A DNA stretch of 64,000 nucleotides. It comes from Oscillibacter valericigenes Sjm18-20 (lineage in GTDB: Bacteria > Bacillota > Clostridia > Oscillospirales > Oscillospiraceae). A model generated the notes under the pieces. That model ran no database searches and was not told the DNA's origin. It saw nothing but the letters and a program-made list of their open reading frames with translations. The position numbers and the translations under genes were made by a program. This document shows, piece by piece, positions 33,885-42,484 of the stretch; position 1 is the stretch's first letter; each line of letters starts with the position of its first letter. The stretch covers positions 3,906,001-3,970,000 of the forward strand of contig AP012044.1 of assembly GCA_000283575.1 (NCBI GenBank). The letters run 5' to 3'.

Positions 33885-34607
33885 ATGCCACGTAAAAATT
33901 ACATGACTATCAATGCAAATGAAACAGTTCAGCAAATGTTTGATGAATTTGTTGCCCGTAAAGAAACGCAAAAAACCATTGCATTAAATGACATGCTTGA
34001 GATGTATATGCTCGCCAAAGACGAAGATCTTTACATGGAACTAAAACGCAAATATCTTAATGTCGAAGGAGTGAAACAAATGTTATCTGACAGAGATAGT
34101 GAGACACCACTTGCTTCCGACGACCTGTTCTTGTTCATGAAACTTGGGTTTTCTTATGATAATCAAGGAAACGAATACAATGGTCACGAAACAATGCAGG
34201 CTTATATCTCTGATGAAGCAATCAGAGGTTACACGTGGTTTTCAACGCAAGCACTCTATTACGGAATGTCACAAAAGCGAGTTGACGACTATAATAAAGC
34301 AATTCGCTTAGGCACAAAAGTTACTTTACTATTTTGTATTGGTGAAAAGGCTGGGGGTGAAAACGACATAGCTTATAAGGCTGATGTTTTAGAAATAGTT
34401 TCTTTTAAACAACCTTCTGCCTTATCTTCTAACGACTATCCGAGTTTATGGCATGGCGAAACCGCTCGGATATGGATTAAGCTAAAAAACATACAAGAAG
34501 AGAATCTTCTTACGGCGAAATTATTTGAAGTAACGTCTACCGGTGCTGACCTTCAGCAAGTTATCAATAATAGTCAATATCACTTTGGATATATAAGCTT
34601 AAAGTAA
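33885..34607 (+). CDS. Unknown accessory protein, opposite strand to the prophage (moron)
   Basis: A 240-residue protein that I do not recognise. Residues 1-45 (NYMTINANETVQQMFDEFVA) could be a ribbon-helix-helix or helical dimerisation part. Residues ~100-240, with YTWFSTQALYYGMSQKRVDD, VTLLFCIGEKAGG and YPSLWHGETARIWIKLKNI, have the pattern of a PUA/EVE-like beta-barrel fold that binds modified bases (inference from pattern only). It has its own promoter, AGGAGG, AT-rich composition and plus orientation between minus-strand terminase and methylation genes. Such isolated genes in prophages often act in defence or exclusion. Confidence 0.72.
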   Translation: MPRKNYMTINANETVQQMFDEFVARKETQKTIALNDMLEMYMLAKDEDLYMELKRKYLNVEGVKQMLSDRDSETPLASDDLFLFMKLGFSYDNQGNEYNGHETMQAYISDEAIRGYTWFSTQALYYGMSQKRVDDYNKAIRLGTKVTLLFCIGEKAGGENDIAYKADVLEIVSFKQPSALSSNDYPSLWHGETARIWIKLKNIQEENLLTAKLFEVTSTGADLQQVINNSQYHFGYISLK

Positions 34608-34639
34608 TGTTCAAGGCAATCGCTAAATCGATTGCCTTT

Positions 34640-35191
34640 TTACTTACCTCTACGAGCCGAGAGCAGCCGCTCCATCACATCATCCTGGGGATTCGCGCCG
34701 CTGTACTCGCCGGTGCAGTTTTCCTTGACGATCTGAAAAATCTCATACCACAGGCGATTGGTCTGGTTCATGTAGTTCTGACCCATTGCAACATACGGGC
34801 TTTGAATCGCGTTGCCCGTGGTGGGGTGCTTTGCCAGAAAGCCGTATTCGGTAACCGCTTCCTCGCATTGAATCCAGCGCGCCACGCTCATGGCGTAGCG
34901 TTCCAGAAGCTGCGGGGATACGAGCGCGGCACAGCCGCGTTCGTTCAGCCATTGCCAGGTGGATTTATATATTTCACTCGCAACGAGCGTCTTTCCGTCC
35001 TTTTGGGTCGCTTCGAGCATTTTGTTCGGCTCTGGCATCGCCTGACCCTGCAAATTCGCTGTATCCGAGAACTCCATGACGGTCAGTTTCCTGCCGCCGG
35101 GGTTGCCTTCGGCGATTTTATCGGCAAGCGGTTTCTTTTTCGCCCCCGCGCCGGCACGGGCACCGCCACGGTTTGTACCGTCCTTTGCCAA
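34640..35191 (-). CDS. Terminase small subunit (P27 family)
   Basis: A 183-residue protein matching the P27 family: basic Gly/Ala-rich N-terminus (GGARAGAGAKKKPLADKIAE), a helical core (AMSVARWIQCEEAVTEYGFL) and SPYVAMGQNYMNQTNRLWYE. The TTG at 35191 is preferred because GAGGTG stands six bases upstream and no ATG fits the family N-terminus. It recognises the packaging site. Here it is separated from the large subunit by 6 kb of methylation and small genes, an unusual distance. Confidence 0.85.
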   Translation of the reverse strand: MAKDGTNRGGARAGAGAKKKPLADKIAEGNPGGRKLTVMEFSDTANLQGQAMPEPNKMLEATQKDGKTLVASEIYKSTWQWLNERGCAALVSPQLLERYAMSVARWIQCEEAVTEYGFLAKHPTTGNAIQSPYVAMGQNYMNQTNRLWYEIFQIVKENCTGEYSGANPQDDVMERLLSARRGK

Positions 35192-35371
35192 ATTGTTCAC
35201 CTCACATTCGTGGAGGGGGTTATTACCCCGTTTGAAACTGCGTTTTTCAACACGAAGCCCCACGCCGCTGTCCGCTTAAAAAGGTTTTAGAGATTTTGAT
35301 GCCCCCAGGGGTGTGACCGTGAAAAACAAATTGATTTGAGGCATCGTACCAAAATGTAAACGATTCCTCTT

Positions 35372-35755
35372 TCAATATCTCTGTCCCCACCGATCGCCAC
35401 TCTCCGCGGTGATACGGGAATGACAGGCTTTGCAAAGAGCCATGAGGTTCTCCGCGTTACTGCCGCCGCCTTTTGAGAGCGGAAGAATGTGGTGAACTTC
35501 CTCGGCGGGAGTCAGTTTCCCTTGCTTTTTGCATTCTTCACAGAGCGGGTGCGCCTTGATGTAGCGGTCGCGGACACGCTTCCACGAACGACCATACCGT
35601 TTGTTGGAAGCAGGATCGCGCTCATATTGGTTGTAGCGTTTGTCCATGACCTTCTGATGCTCGGCACAGTATTGCTCGTTCCCGCCGCAGCGATTGCGCA
35701 CGGCAAGCCGACCGCAGCCGGGGTAGGTGCAGGGACGTTTTGGTTTGTATGGCAC
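35372..35755 (-). CDS. HNH endonuclease
   Basis: A 127-residue HNH nuclease with GTG start (35755; GGAGGTGAACCC upstream). A zinc-binding CTYPGCGRLAV...C-x-x-H front part precedes the HNH motif: HPLCEECKKQGKL, EEVHHILPLSKGGG, NAENLMALCKACHS. Small HNH enzymes next to the small terminase gene are needed for cos cleavage in several HK97-like phages. The intergenic stretch 35192-35371 shows no gene. Confidence 0.9.
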   Translation of the reverse strand: MPYKPKRPCTYPGCGRLAVRNRCGGNEQYCAEHQKVMDKRYNQYERDPASNKRYGRSWKRVRDRYIKAHPLCEECKKQGKLTPAEEVHHILPLSKGGGSNAENLMALCKACHSRITAESGDRWGQRY

Positions 35756-35890
35756 GGGTTCACCTCCTCGCGGGCATATAAGAAAAGCCCTGGGGGATTG
35801 CTCCCTCAAGGCCTCTCGCATCATACACTTTCCTATACTACCATTATACCGATATTGACAGTGACAATCTGTGCCAAAGTGCGCCAACCT

Positions 35891-36304
35891 TCAAACCGGT
35901 ACGGAGAAGTCATAAAGGGCGGAGGAATGAATCCTGTGTACCGTCCGCCCGGAAACATTGAGAAGCTGCGCGATGTCGTCCCAGCTATAGTTATTGAGGT
36001 ATCGGTAGCGGAGAAGCAGACGCTCATCCACGTTTGACACCCGGTCGATTGCGGCGTTCATTTCCGTTTTTAAATCCATATAGCGGTTAATGTTGCGATT
36101 GATTACCTTTTCCAGGTCAACAATTTTCTCGATCATCCTTGCGAACGGAGCTTCGGTGCTGCGCGACTTGCTAACGCGCTCTCCTTCAAAGCTGCAAGAC
36201 GTCAGCCTTGTGGAGTAGTCACGCAGGCGTTCCAGTTCCGTAATGCGGGAGTCAATAAGTTCGTTGAGCCGGTAAGCCTGCCGCAGATATTCTTTTGCTG
36301 TCAT
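35891..36304 (-). CDS. DUF1492 / ArpU-type phage regulator
   Basis: A 137-residue protein with an N-terminal helical part (SRITELERLRDYSTRL) and a C-terminal sigma-4-like helix-turn-helix (ERLLLRYRYLNNYSWDDIAQ then LLNVSGRTVHRIHSSAL). Proteins of the DUF1492/ArpU group activate late gene transcription in Firmicutes phages. Its position just before the HNH and terminase genes fits control of the late operon. Intact. Confidence 0.85.
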   Translation of the reverse strand: MTAKEYLRQAYRLNELIDSRITELERLRDYSTRLTSCSFEGERVSKSRSTEAPFARMIEKIVDLEKVINRNINRYMDLKTEMNAAIDRVSNVDERLLLRYRYLNNYSWDDIAQLLNVSGRTVHRIHSSALYDFSVPV

Positions 36305-36522
36305 ATAAACGCCTCCTCTCTGAGCTTTCGTATCAGCATCTCACCGTCGACGGAGGTGAGAGTTTCGTACCAGTCGGAACGGAAAAACCGCTCCATTCCT
36401 TTTACCGTGGTCATAGCGGACCGGCTGTGCGGATTTTTGCTCAACAGCTTCAGCGCCTGTCTGTAGTCCTTTACCGCCAGCAGGATGATTGCGTTGGCGA
36501 GGTTCTCATATACGTCCGTCAT
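36301..36522 (-). CDS. Small phage protein, unknown function
   Basis: A 73-residue helical protein (MTDVYENLANAIILLAVKDY...) overlapping both neighbours by four bases (SNF2 helicase upstream, DUF1492 downstream), so surely cotranslated. No family recognised. Similar small genes follow the SNF2 helicase in related prophages. Confidence 0.68.
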   Translation of the reverse strand: MTDVYENLANAIILLAVKDYRQALKLLSKNPHSRSAMTTVKGMERFFRSDWYETLTSVDGEMLIRKLREEAFI

Positions 36523-37894
36523 TTCACCGCCTCCAAATCCGCCTTGACCGCGTTTATAAGGCTTAGCTGGGTGACGTCTTTTTGTGACAGCGCCCTAAGA
36601 ATCCGCTGATCTATCGTGTCCTCGGTTACGATGTGCTGCAGCACCACGGTTTTGGATTCCTGCCCCTGTCGCCACAGCCGCGCATTCGTCTGCTGGTAGA
36701 GTTCCAACGACCAGGTCAGTCCGAACCATATTATGGCGCTACCGCCGGATTGAAGATTCAATCCGTGTCCGGCAGATGCGGGGTGTATCAGACCCACGGG
36801 AATCTCGCCGTTATTCCACCTTTTAATACTGTCGGCTTTGTCCATTTCGGAAAATGGGATATGCAGACTGTGCAGACGTTCTTTTATCCGCTCAAGGTCG
36901 TGTCGGAACCAGTACGCCACCAGAACGGGCTTTCCGTTCGCCGCCTCGATTAAATCCTCCAGTGCGTCCAATTTTCTGTCGTGGATATGGGTAACAGAAC
37001 AGTCGTCGGCGTAGACCGCGCCATTCGCCATCTGCGACAGCTTATTCGTAAGACTTGCGGCGTTGGCGGCTGTTACATCACCGTCCGGGAGGGCGAGTAC
37101 CAGATCATCCTTCAGCGCATCATACCGTTCGCGCTCTTTTTCTGACAGATGCACGGTGTACTCGCTTGATATCAGCTTCGGCATACGGAGAAGGTCTGTT
37201 GCTTTCATAGAAATGGTCATATCGGATATTTTCCCGTATATCCGTTCCTCCGCACCGGGGAGGGGCTTATAGCTGAATACCACCATACCGTTTCGCTTAT
37301 CCGGGGTGAAGTACTCGTTTCGGTAATGAGTGATGTATCTGCCGAGCCGCTGTCCCATATCCAGCAGCCGGAACTCCGCCCATAAATCCATGAGGCCGTT
37401 GGACGCCGGCGTACCGGTCAGACCGATGATTCTCTTTATTTTGGGCCTCACTGCCATAAGGCTTCTAAATCTTTTCGCCTGCCCGTTCTTAAAGGAGGAA
37501 AGCTCGTCTATAACCACGGTGTCATAGTCAAAGGTTAGGCCGCTTTTTTCCACCAGCCACTGGACATTCTCGCGGTTAATGATGTAAATGTCGGCTTCTG
37601 ATCTCAGAGCCGCAAGCCGTTCTTCTTCCGTACCGACCGCCGTACTGATAATGAGGTCTTTCAAGTGATCCCATTTCTCAACCTCCGATGGCCATGTATC
37701 TCTCGCCACCCGGAGCGGTGCTATAACCAGCACCCGGTGCGATTCAAAGCTGTCGAATAGAAGATTGACAACCGCCGTCAGCGTAATGACCGTCTTGCTC
37801 AGCCGAGGCCCATATCCAAAAGGACTGCGGCGTTTTTATGCTTTTCGATGTAATCGACTGCATGGCCTTGGTACTCATGGGGTATGAACTTCAT
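36519..37894 (-). pseudogene. SNF2-family helicase, frameshifted in the Walker A motif
   Basis: The gene starts at the ATG at 37894 (AGGAGGTGATGCCGG upstream) with MKFIPHEYQGHAVDYIEKHK and LLDMGLG. The expected GLGKT Walker A is broken by five extra bases (gctca on the plus strand, about 37797-37801), giving a TGA. Removing them restores GLGKTVITLTAVVNLLFDSF and joins the rest: VIAPLRVARDTWPSE, VIDELSSFKNGQAKRF (DExx-type), GLTGTPASNGLMDLW, and the C-terminal RecA lobe with HPASAGHGLNLQSGG and LWRQGQESK. Any restart product from 37733 lacks ATP-binding motif I, so the helicase is probably dead. Confidence 0.87.
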
Positions 37895-38171
37895 CCGGCA
37901 TCACCTCCTTCACAATTTTGTCTATGTCCGTTGCGGCATCAAGGATGTAAACCTTGAAACCGAGTTTTCTAAGCATCCTGTGCCTAGCCATTTGTAGCGG
38001 CCTTGGCTTTTCTCCAGGCGCTTTCACTTCCACAAAAGTCATCCTGCCGCCCGGAAAGAGAAGGAGTCTGTCCGGCATCCCATCATAGCCGGGAGACACG
38101 AACTTGGGCGCGATGCCTCCCGCTGCCTTGACCGTGCCCACCAGTTTTCTTTCAATCTGTTTTTCTTTCAT
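37875..38171 (-). CDS. VRR-NUC domain nuclease
   Basis: A 98-residue single-domain protein: MKEKQIERKLVGTVKAAGGI, then the PD-(D/E)xK-type core VSPGYDGMPDRLLLFPGG and FVEVKAPGEKPRPLQMARHR, giving the acidic and Lys catalytic residues of the virus-type replication-repair nuclease family. It is nearly always followed by the SNF2 helicase in phages, as here (overlap 20 bases). Probably processes replication or recombination intermediates. Intact. Confidence 0.9.
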   Translation of the reverse strand: MKEKQIERKLVGTVKAAGGIAPKFVSPGYDGMPDRLLLFPGGRMTFVEVKAPGEKPRPLQMARHRMLRKLGFKVYILDAATDIDKIVKEVMPDEVHTP

Positions 38172-38655
38172 ATTCCAGCACCTCAAATGCCACAGCTTTT
38201 GCCGCCTCAAGGGTTTCTATCCTTCGGTTTTTCCACCACTGGTACGGTTCGCCGCCAACGATTACCTTGTAGAATTCTCTGCCGCGAAAGCTGTCTATTT
38301 CTGCCGTTATTGCTTTGCGGGTTTTGGGGAGGACCATGAATCCCGCCGGATGTTCCGCCCACTGCTTTTTCAGAAACGCTCGTCTCCGAGTTTCCCTGCG
38401 CTTTGCCGAATCGTCACGCTCCTGCGCCGCCAGCATATTCCCGGACATGGTGCCGTCGCACACGCAGCCGACCCGGAACTCGCCGCTCCACTGTGGATGA
38501 GCCATAACGTGTACATATCTGATGCGGTCATAATCGCAGAGTTCACAGGCGAAGGTCGCGTCTTCCATTGTCTCGACGTTTTTGCAAGTCCATCCGCTGC
38601 GGGGAGCACCGAGAACCTCCAGTTTTGCGATGCATCTCTGCGAATATCCGCTCAC
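38152..38655 (-). CDS. Phage protein with CxxC motifs, unknown function
   Basis: A 167-residue protein, GTG start with GGAGGAG upstream. It contains CELCDYDRIRYVHVMAHPQW and GCVCDGTMSG, suggesting a zinc-binding fold, followed by a basic helical region (RRETRRRAFLKKQWAEH) and a C-terminal alpha/beta part. It sits between the primase-helicase and VRR-NUC genes, so a replication accessory role is likely but unproven. Confidence 0.68.
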   Translation of the reverse strand: MSGYSQRCIAKLEVLGAPRSGWTCKNVETMEDATFACELCDYDRIRYVHVMAHPQWSGEFRVGCVCDGTMSGNMLAAQERDDSAKRRETRRRAFLKKQWAEHPAGFMVLPKTRKAITAEIDSFRGREFYKVIVGGEPYQWWKNRRIETLEAAKAVAFEVLEYERKTD

Positions 38656-38817
38656 TTTTACTCCTCCGTTCTGACAAAAATAAATGTAACGAATGTAACT
38701 ACTTGTAGGAGAAACATATATCTCGTATAGGGTTTTTTATTTACGACCCCCATCAAATTAAAATTACTTATATAAACGGTTGTCTTCCGAATGAGGGTGT
38801 TACCGGGGTTATTCTCG

Positions 38818-41685
38818 TTACAGAAACTCTTCAGCCTCGGTATCAACGTCAATTTTGAGGCAAACAGCACGGACGTTGACGCCCTGTACCCGTTTCTGAG
38901 TCTGGTTGTTATTGTCGCCTTCCGAATTGGCAAAGGACTCGATATACTCCCTGTCGCGAAAGCCCTTGATGCACTTGGTATAGATAAACCCGGCGAATTC
39001 CAGCGCCTCACGCAGCACGGACGCGATAACAAATACATGGTGCTTCTCAATTTTGCCGTAACAGGGAGATACAGCCGTATCGAAACGGGTCTTGTTTTCC
39101 GCGACCCATCCCTCAACAAAATGCCACGCTCTGTCCACGGAGTCTTCCTTCTCCAGCGACTTGCAGTTGTGCAGCAGCGTCATGCCAAGTTCCAGCGCTT
39201 CCGCTATGGCTTTTTCTTCCTTCATACCAAAGAGACACTCGGAGGAATATCTGTCGGCAAGGGCAATAGCGGCGATGTTGTCCAGATGTGCGCCGGAATC
39301 CCCAAGGTCAAGCATTTCAAAGGAGCTTTTCAATTCACTGCGAAGCCGGGTGTAATCGCCGCCCAGTTTGCCTTTGTCCGGCAGAACCTTTTCAACCAGA
39401 TACCTTACAAACTTCTCCCCGGCAAAACCGTAGTTATCCTCGCTGATCTGATGGACGTACCGCCCGTACTCCATATCCTCGATGGGCTGGCCGTAAACCT
39501 CCAGAACGCGGGTATTGACACCATCCATAGAGGTTTCGTTGGTGATGGGCTGCTCCCCGGTGCTGATGATGCTGTTAAGCCAGGTTGGGACTTCCTGCAG
39601 ACCGCCGTTTTTTGAACCTCTGGTTTTGCCGTAGCCATTACCCAGGGAGTACACGATGGTGGAGGAGGACAGCCGTTTTTCGTTCAGCACCTGCAGTTCG
39701 TCCAGACCAAGCTGCAAATGCTTCAGTGTTCCGGCTCTGCGTTCCAGACCGACCGCCGTGGAGTTAAAATTGCCCATGAGCTTCAGCGGATTGCCCCAGA
39801 CGGAAAGAGAGAACTTTAGCATGGCGGTTTTTCCGCTCCCGGATGCGTACCAGAAGTGGATGTTGATGATTCTGTTCTGCAGCAGACTCAGCATCGGGGA
39901 AACAAAGGAACCCGCCATCATCGCTCTCGACACCGCCGATGCCCGCAGTACTTTTGCGGTTTCAAGCCACACCGCGAAGTCGCCCTTGGCCGTTAACGCC
40001 GGGAGTATCTCCTCGCCGTCGTCGCCGTCGAAAACAATCTCTCCCTCTGTGACGTAGGGGTAGAACTCTTTTCCTATCCAGCCGATTCTGCTCACGCTGC
40101 GGATAAAGGGAATGACGCCGCTGTTTTCGGTTTCATAATTGGTGAAATACCGAACCATGCCCTCGGAGTTGTCTGAGGACACCAGAAGACCGCTGTCGGC
40201 GTATTTTACAAGAGAGGTTTTATTAAACAGGTTTGACCTGGGAGCGCGGAGCGTTTTCCATTTACCGTTTCGCATGAAGGCGAGCTCCATCATCTCCATG
40301 CCGTTGTCGATATTCTCAAGTCTCGCGGTTATGATCACGGGCTGATGGCAGAGACAGGTTTTGCAGGGATAGCCGCCGATAAGCGTCGAATAGACTACGC
40401 CCTCCTCGATGCTGATCTGGTACCCGGCGGGTTCCACAGCGCCGTGAAGGTCGATACCGTCCAGGGTAATTTCCGCCTGCATATCGTCAAACTCCGGCTC
40501 TATGGCTTTATCCGCCGTAAACTTGACGGCGCGTTCGAAATCTTGAATCCCCACACCGGATGTTTTTATGAGCTGCTTGAGACGAGCGTAGAGTGCGGGC
40601 GCTTTTCCCTTCGCGTATACCGCAAGATGCAGAGTGCGGTCGTCCAGAGCCTCGACACCATCAATCGTCTTTTTTGTCAGCAGTATTTCAAGCTGTTCAC
40701 GGGGAGAGAGCAGCGCGTGAACAACGGGAGCCTTAACTCCACAGCCGCCCGCTGGGCAGTCAAAGCCGAGGTTCTCCCGGATATACCGGCAGGTGACCGG
40801 GTGCTTGACCTTTTGCGACCGCTGAATCTTCCGCTCCGTTTCCTCTTCGGAATAGCCGTCATACAGGGCGCTCCATTCATGGAACAGCTTCGCTCCGTCC
40901 GGGACGAGGGAAATGTTGTCGCACATCGCTTTCCATTCCGGCTCGGTCACGCTATTGGGGTCGTTTTTGAGTTTCTGCACAAAAGCGCAGCGTTCCATAA
41001 TTCTGCTTGCGCTGCCCGTCGTTTCCGGGTCTGCCTCAAACGGTTCTCTGTCGAAAGACGGGGACTTTTCGTAATATTCGGAAAAGTTCTCAAGCACGTA
41101 TCGGGGCCCGTCAAAAGACAGGACCTCACACGGCACGGGTTCGCCCAACTTGTGGTTTAAACTGCCCGGAGCGCGAAACATATGTGAGATGTTATATACG
41201 TTGTCCAATTTCCAGCCGCGCTTCGCCGCCTCTGACATCAGCAGTTTTCCGAATCCCCGGAGCAGACCTTTCGCCCGTTCCCGCGTTTCATCGTCGGCAA
41301 GGGACACAGGCTCCCTAAAAAGGTAATAGCCGTATATGCCGTAGCCGGAATCCACGAAGCCTGATGGCTTTATCTTCATCTCATCGAGAAAAGCCATAGC
41401 CGAAACCTTGTCCGGCGGCAGTTCGCTTTCCTTGTGGGCGGGACCGTGTACATCGATATCCGCCACAAAGGCGATGAGCGTTTCCACATCATCGTCTTCG
41501 CCTCTGAGATGCGGCTGCAGGTCAGTTCTTCTCGTATTAGGGTTGATATACACATTCCTGCTTTTACCGAGTTCGACCACGCGGTCATAGACTCTGTCCG
41601 CCGGGATGCGGTAGTGCTTTCTGTCCGGTAAAGTCGTTATGATAACCTCATCGCCGAACAGCTTATAAAACTCGCGGTCGTCCAT
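38818..41685 (-). CDS. Replicative primase-helicase (primase-like N-terminus, DUF927-type helicase)
   Basis: A 955-residue replication protein. The N-terminal ~250 residues resemble an archaeo-eukaryotic-type primase: RKHYRIPADRVYDRVVELGK, LIAFVADIDVHGP (acidic catalytic pair) and HMFRAPGSLNHK. The C-terminal half is a DUF927-like helicase with Walker A ASGSGKTAMLKFSLSVWGNP, then GLDELQVL (Walker B) and STGEQPITNETSMDG. It would prime and unwind phage DNA, working with the family A polymerase encoded upstream. No damage seen. The 38656-38817 gap holds only AT-rich sequence with a short GTTACATT direct repeat. Confidence 0.85.
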   Translation of the reverse strand: MDDREFYKLFGDEVIITTLPDRKHYRIPADRVYDRVVELGKSRNVYINPNTRRTDLQPHLRGEDDDVETLIAFVADIDVHGPAHKESELPPDKVSAMAFLDEMKIKPSGFVDSGYGIYGYYLFREPVSLADDETRERAKGLLRGFGKLLMSEAAKRGWKLDNVYNISHMFRAPGSLNHKLGEPVPCEVLSFDGPRYVLENFSEYYEKSPSFDREPFEADPETTGSASRIMERCAFVQKLKNDPNSVTEPEWKAMCDNISLVPDGAKLFHEWSALYDGYSEEETERKIQRSQKVKHPVTCRYIRENLGFDCPAGGCGVKAPVVHALLSPREQLEILLTKKTIDGVEALDDRTLHLAVYAKGKAPALYARLKQLIKTSGVGIQDFERAVKFTADKAIEPEFDDMQAEITLDGIDLHGAVEPAGYQISIEEGVVYSTLIGGYPCKTCLCHQPVIITARLENIDNGMEMMELAFMRNGKWKTLRAPRSNLFNKTSLVKYADSGLLVSSDNSEGMVRYFTNYETENSGVIPFIRSVSRIGWIGKEFYPYVTEGEIVFDGDDGEEILPALTAKGDFAVWLETAKVLRASAVSRAMMAGSFVSPMLSLLQNRIINIHFWYASGSGKTAMLKFSLSVWGNPLKLMGNFNSTAVGLERRAGTLKHLQLGLDELQVLNEKRLSSSTIVYSLGNGYGKTRGSKNGGLQEVPTWLNSIISTGEQPITNETSMDGVNTRVLEVYGQPIEDMEYGRYVHQISEDNYGFAGEKFVRYLVEKVLPDKGKLGGDYTRLRSELKSSFEMLDLGDSGAHLDNIAAIALADRYSSECLFGMKEEKAIAEALELGMTLLHNCKSLEKEDSVDRAWHFVEGWVAENKTRFDTAVSPCYGKIEKHHVFVIASVLREALEFAGFIYTKCIKGFRDREYIESFANSEGDNNNQTQKRVQGVNVRAVCLKIDVDTEAEEFL

Positions 41686-42022
41686 AATTTTTGCACCTGT
41701 CTTCCTCGGTTACGAATTTTATGGTCATGTTCCTTTCGCTCGCCCTGTCGAACTCCGCTTCCATACCGGGGCTGAGGCGGTCACCGCACATCCAGACCTC
41801 GCCGCATTTGTCCATGAGGGAGTTGCCAAAGGACATACCGAGTTTTCGTTCCGCCGGGTCGTTATCATCCATGAACTGCGGATACAGAAGATGAGGCGCA
41901 ACGGGGATATACCCCATTTTCACTGCAAGGCGGCAGTATTCCCGTGCCGCTTTTACGTTCGCCGCCACATCACCGGAATAGGGGCTGCAGATGTATACGA
42001 GGGTTCTTTTGTTATCCGGCAT
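41663..42022 (-). CDS. DUF4406 / nucleoside 2-deoxyribosyltransferase-like protein
   Basis: A 119-residue protein (ATG at 42022) with LVYICSPYSGDVAANVKAAR at the front, PVAPHLLYPQFMDD in the middle and CGDRLSPGMEAEFDRASERN near the end, the pattern of DUF4406 / deoxyribosyltransferase-fold proteins often encoded beside phage polymerases. Likely nucleotide-related. It overlaps both neighbours. Confidence 0.8.
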   Translation of the reverse strand: MPDNKRTLVYICSPYSGDVAANVKAAREYCRLAVKMGYIPVAPHLLYPQFMDDNDPAERKLGMSFGNSLMDKCGEVWMCGDRLSPGMEAEFDRASERNMTIKFVTEEDRCKNYGRPRVL

Positions 42023-42398
42023 GACGCACCTCCGAAATTTTGTCGAGGAGTTCATCCACAAAAAGCTCATATTCTTCCGGGGCGAGAGCGCGGATATCAT
42101 CGACCTCGAAATCCTCGCAGAGTCCGTGCAGCTCCATACCGTATCCGATATCCTTACAAACGTCGGCAAGCCGAATAACGGCATCAATGTCGATATTGCC
42201 TCGGTGCATCATCTTTGCGCTGCATTCCGCGCAGTTTACGTCCGTGTCATAGGGATCTTCGGCTTTGGCGAGGATAAGCTCCCGCAAGTCTATCTGGATT
42301 TCCTTGCCGCATACGGCACAGTAGGTATATGTGTTCTTTGCTGTAATGGGACTACACACGACCGCGCCGTCCTTCAGCTTCGCTTTTGTGTAAATCAT
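42012..42398 (-). CDS. Zinc-ribbon-like phage protein, unknown function
   Basis: A 128-residue protein (ATG at 42398, GGAGGTAG upstream). TYCAVCGKEIQIDL and DVNCAECSAKMM give a CxxC...CxxC zinc ribbon. The rest is acidic and helical. It follows the polymerase gene and is preceded by the structured leader hairpin at 42436-42481. Function unknown. Confidence 0.68.
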   Translation of the reverse strand: MIYTKAKLKDGAVVCSPITAKNTYTYCAVCGKEIQIDLRELILAKAEDPYDTDVNCAECSAKMMHRGNIDIDAVIRLADVCKDIGYGMELHGLCEDFEVDDIRALAPEEYELFVDELLDKISEVRHAG

Positions 42399-42435
42399 GT
42401 TCTCTACCTCCGCAGTATTCGTGATGAACGGAAAA

Positions 42436-42481
42436 TCCGTCCTCACCTCGTACAGGACAGGCAAGGACGGAAACCGTACCG
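42436..42481 (-). ncRNA. Structured leader RNA motif, copy A
   Basis: Transcribed on the minus strand between the polymerase stop and the zinc-ribbon gene. The order 5' to 3' is CGGTACGG (42481-42474), TT, a 9-bp stem arm TCCGTCCTT, an 18-nt loop GCCTGTCCTGTACGAGGT and the closing arm GAGGACGGA. Copy B at 46847-46892 has identical flank and loop but a different, still-complementary stem. The flank GTACGG can also pair with CTGTAC in the loop. Not matched to any RNA family I can name. Confidence 0.65.
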
Positions 42482-42484
42482 TAT

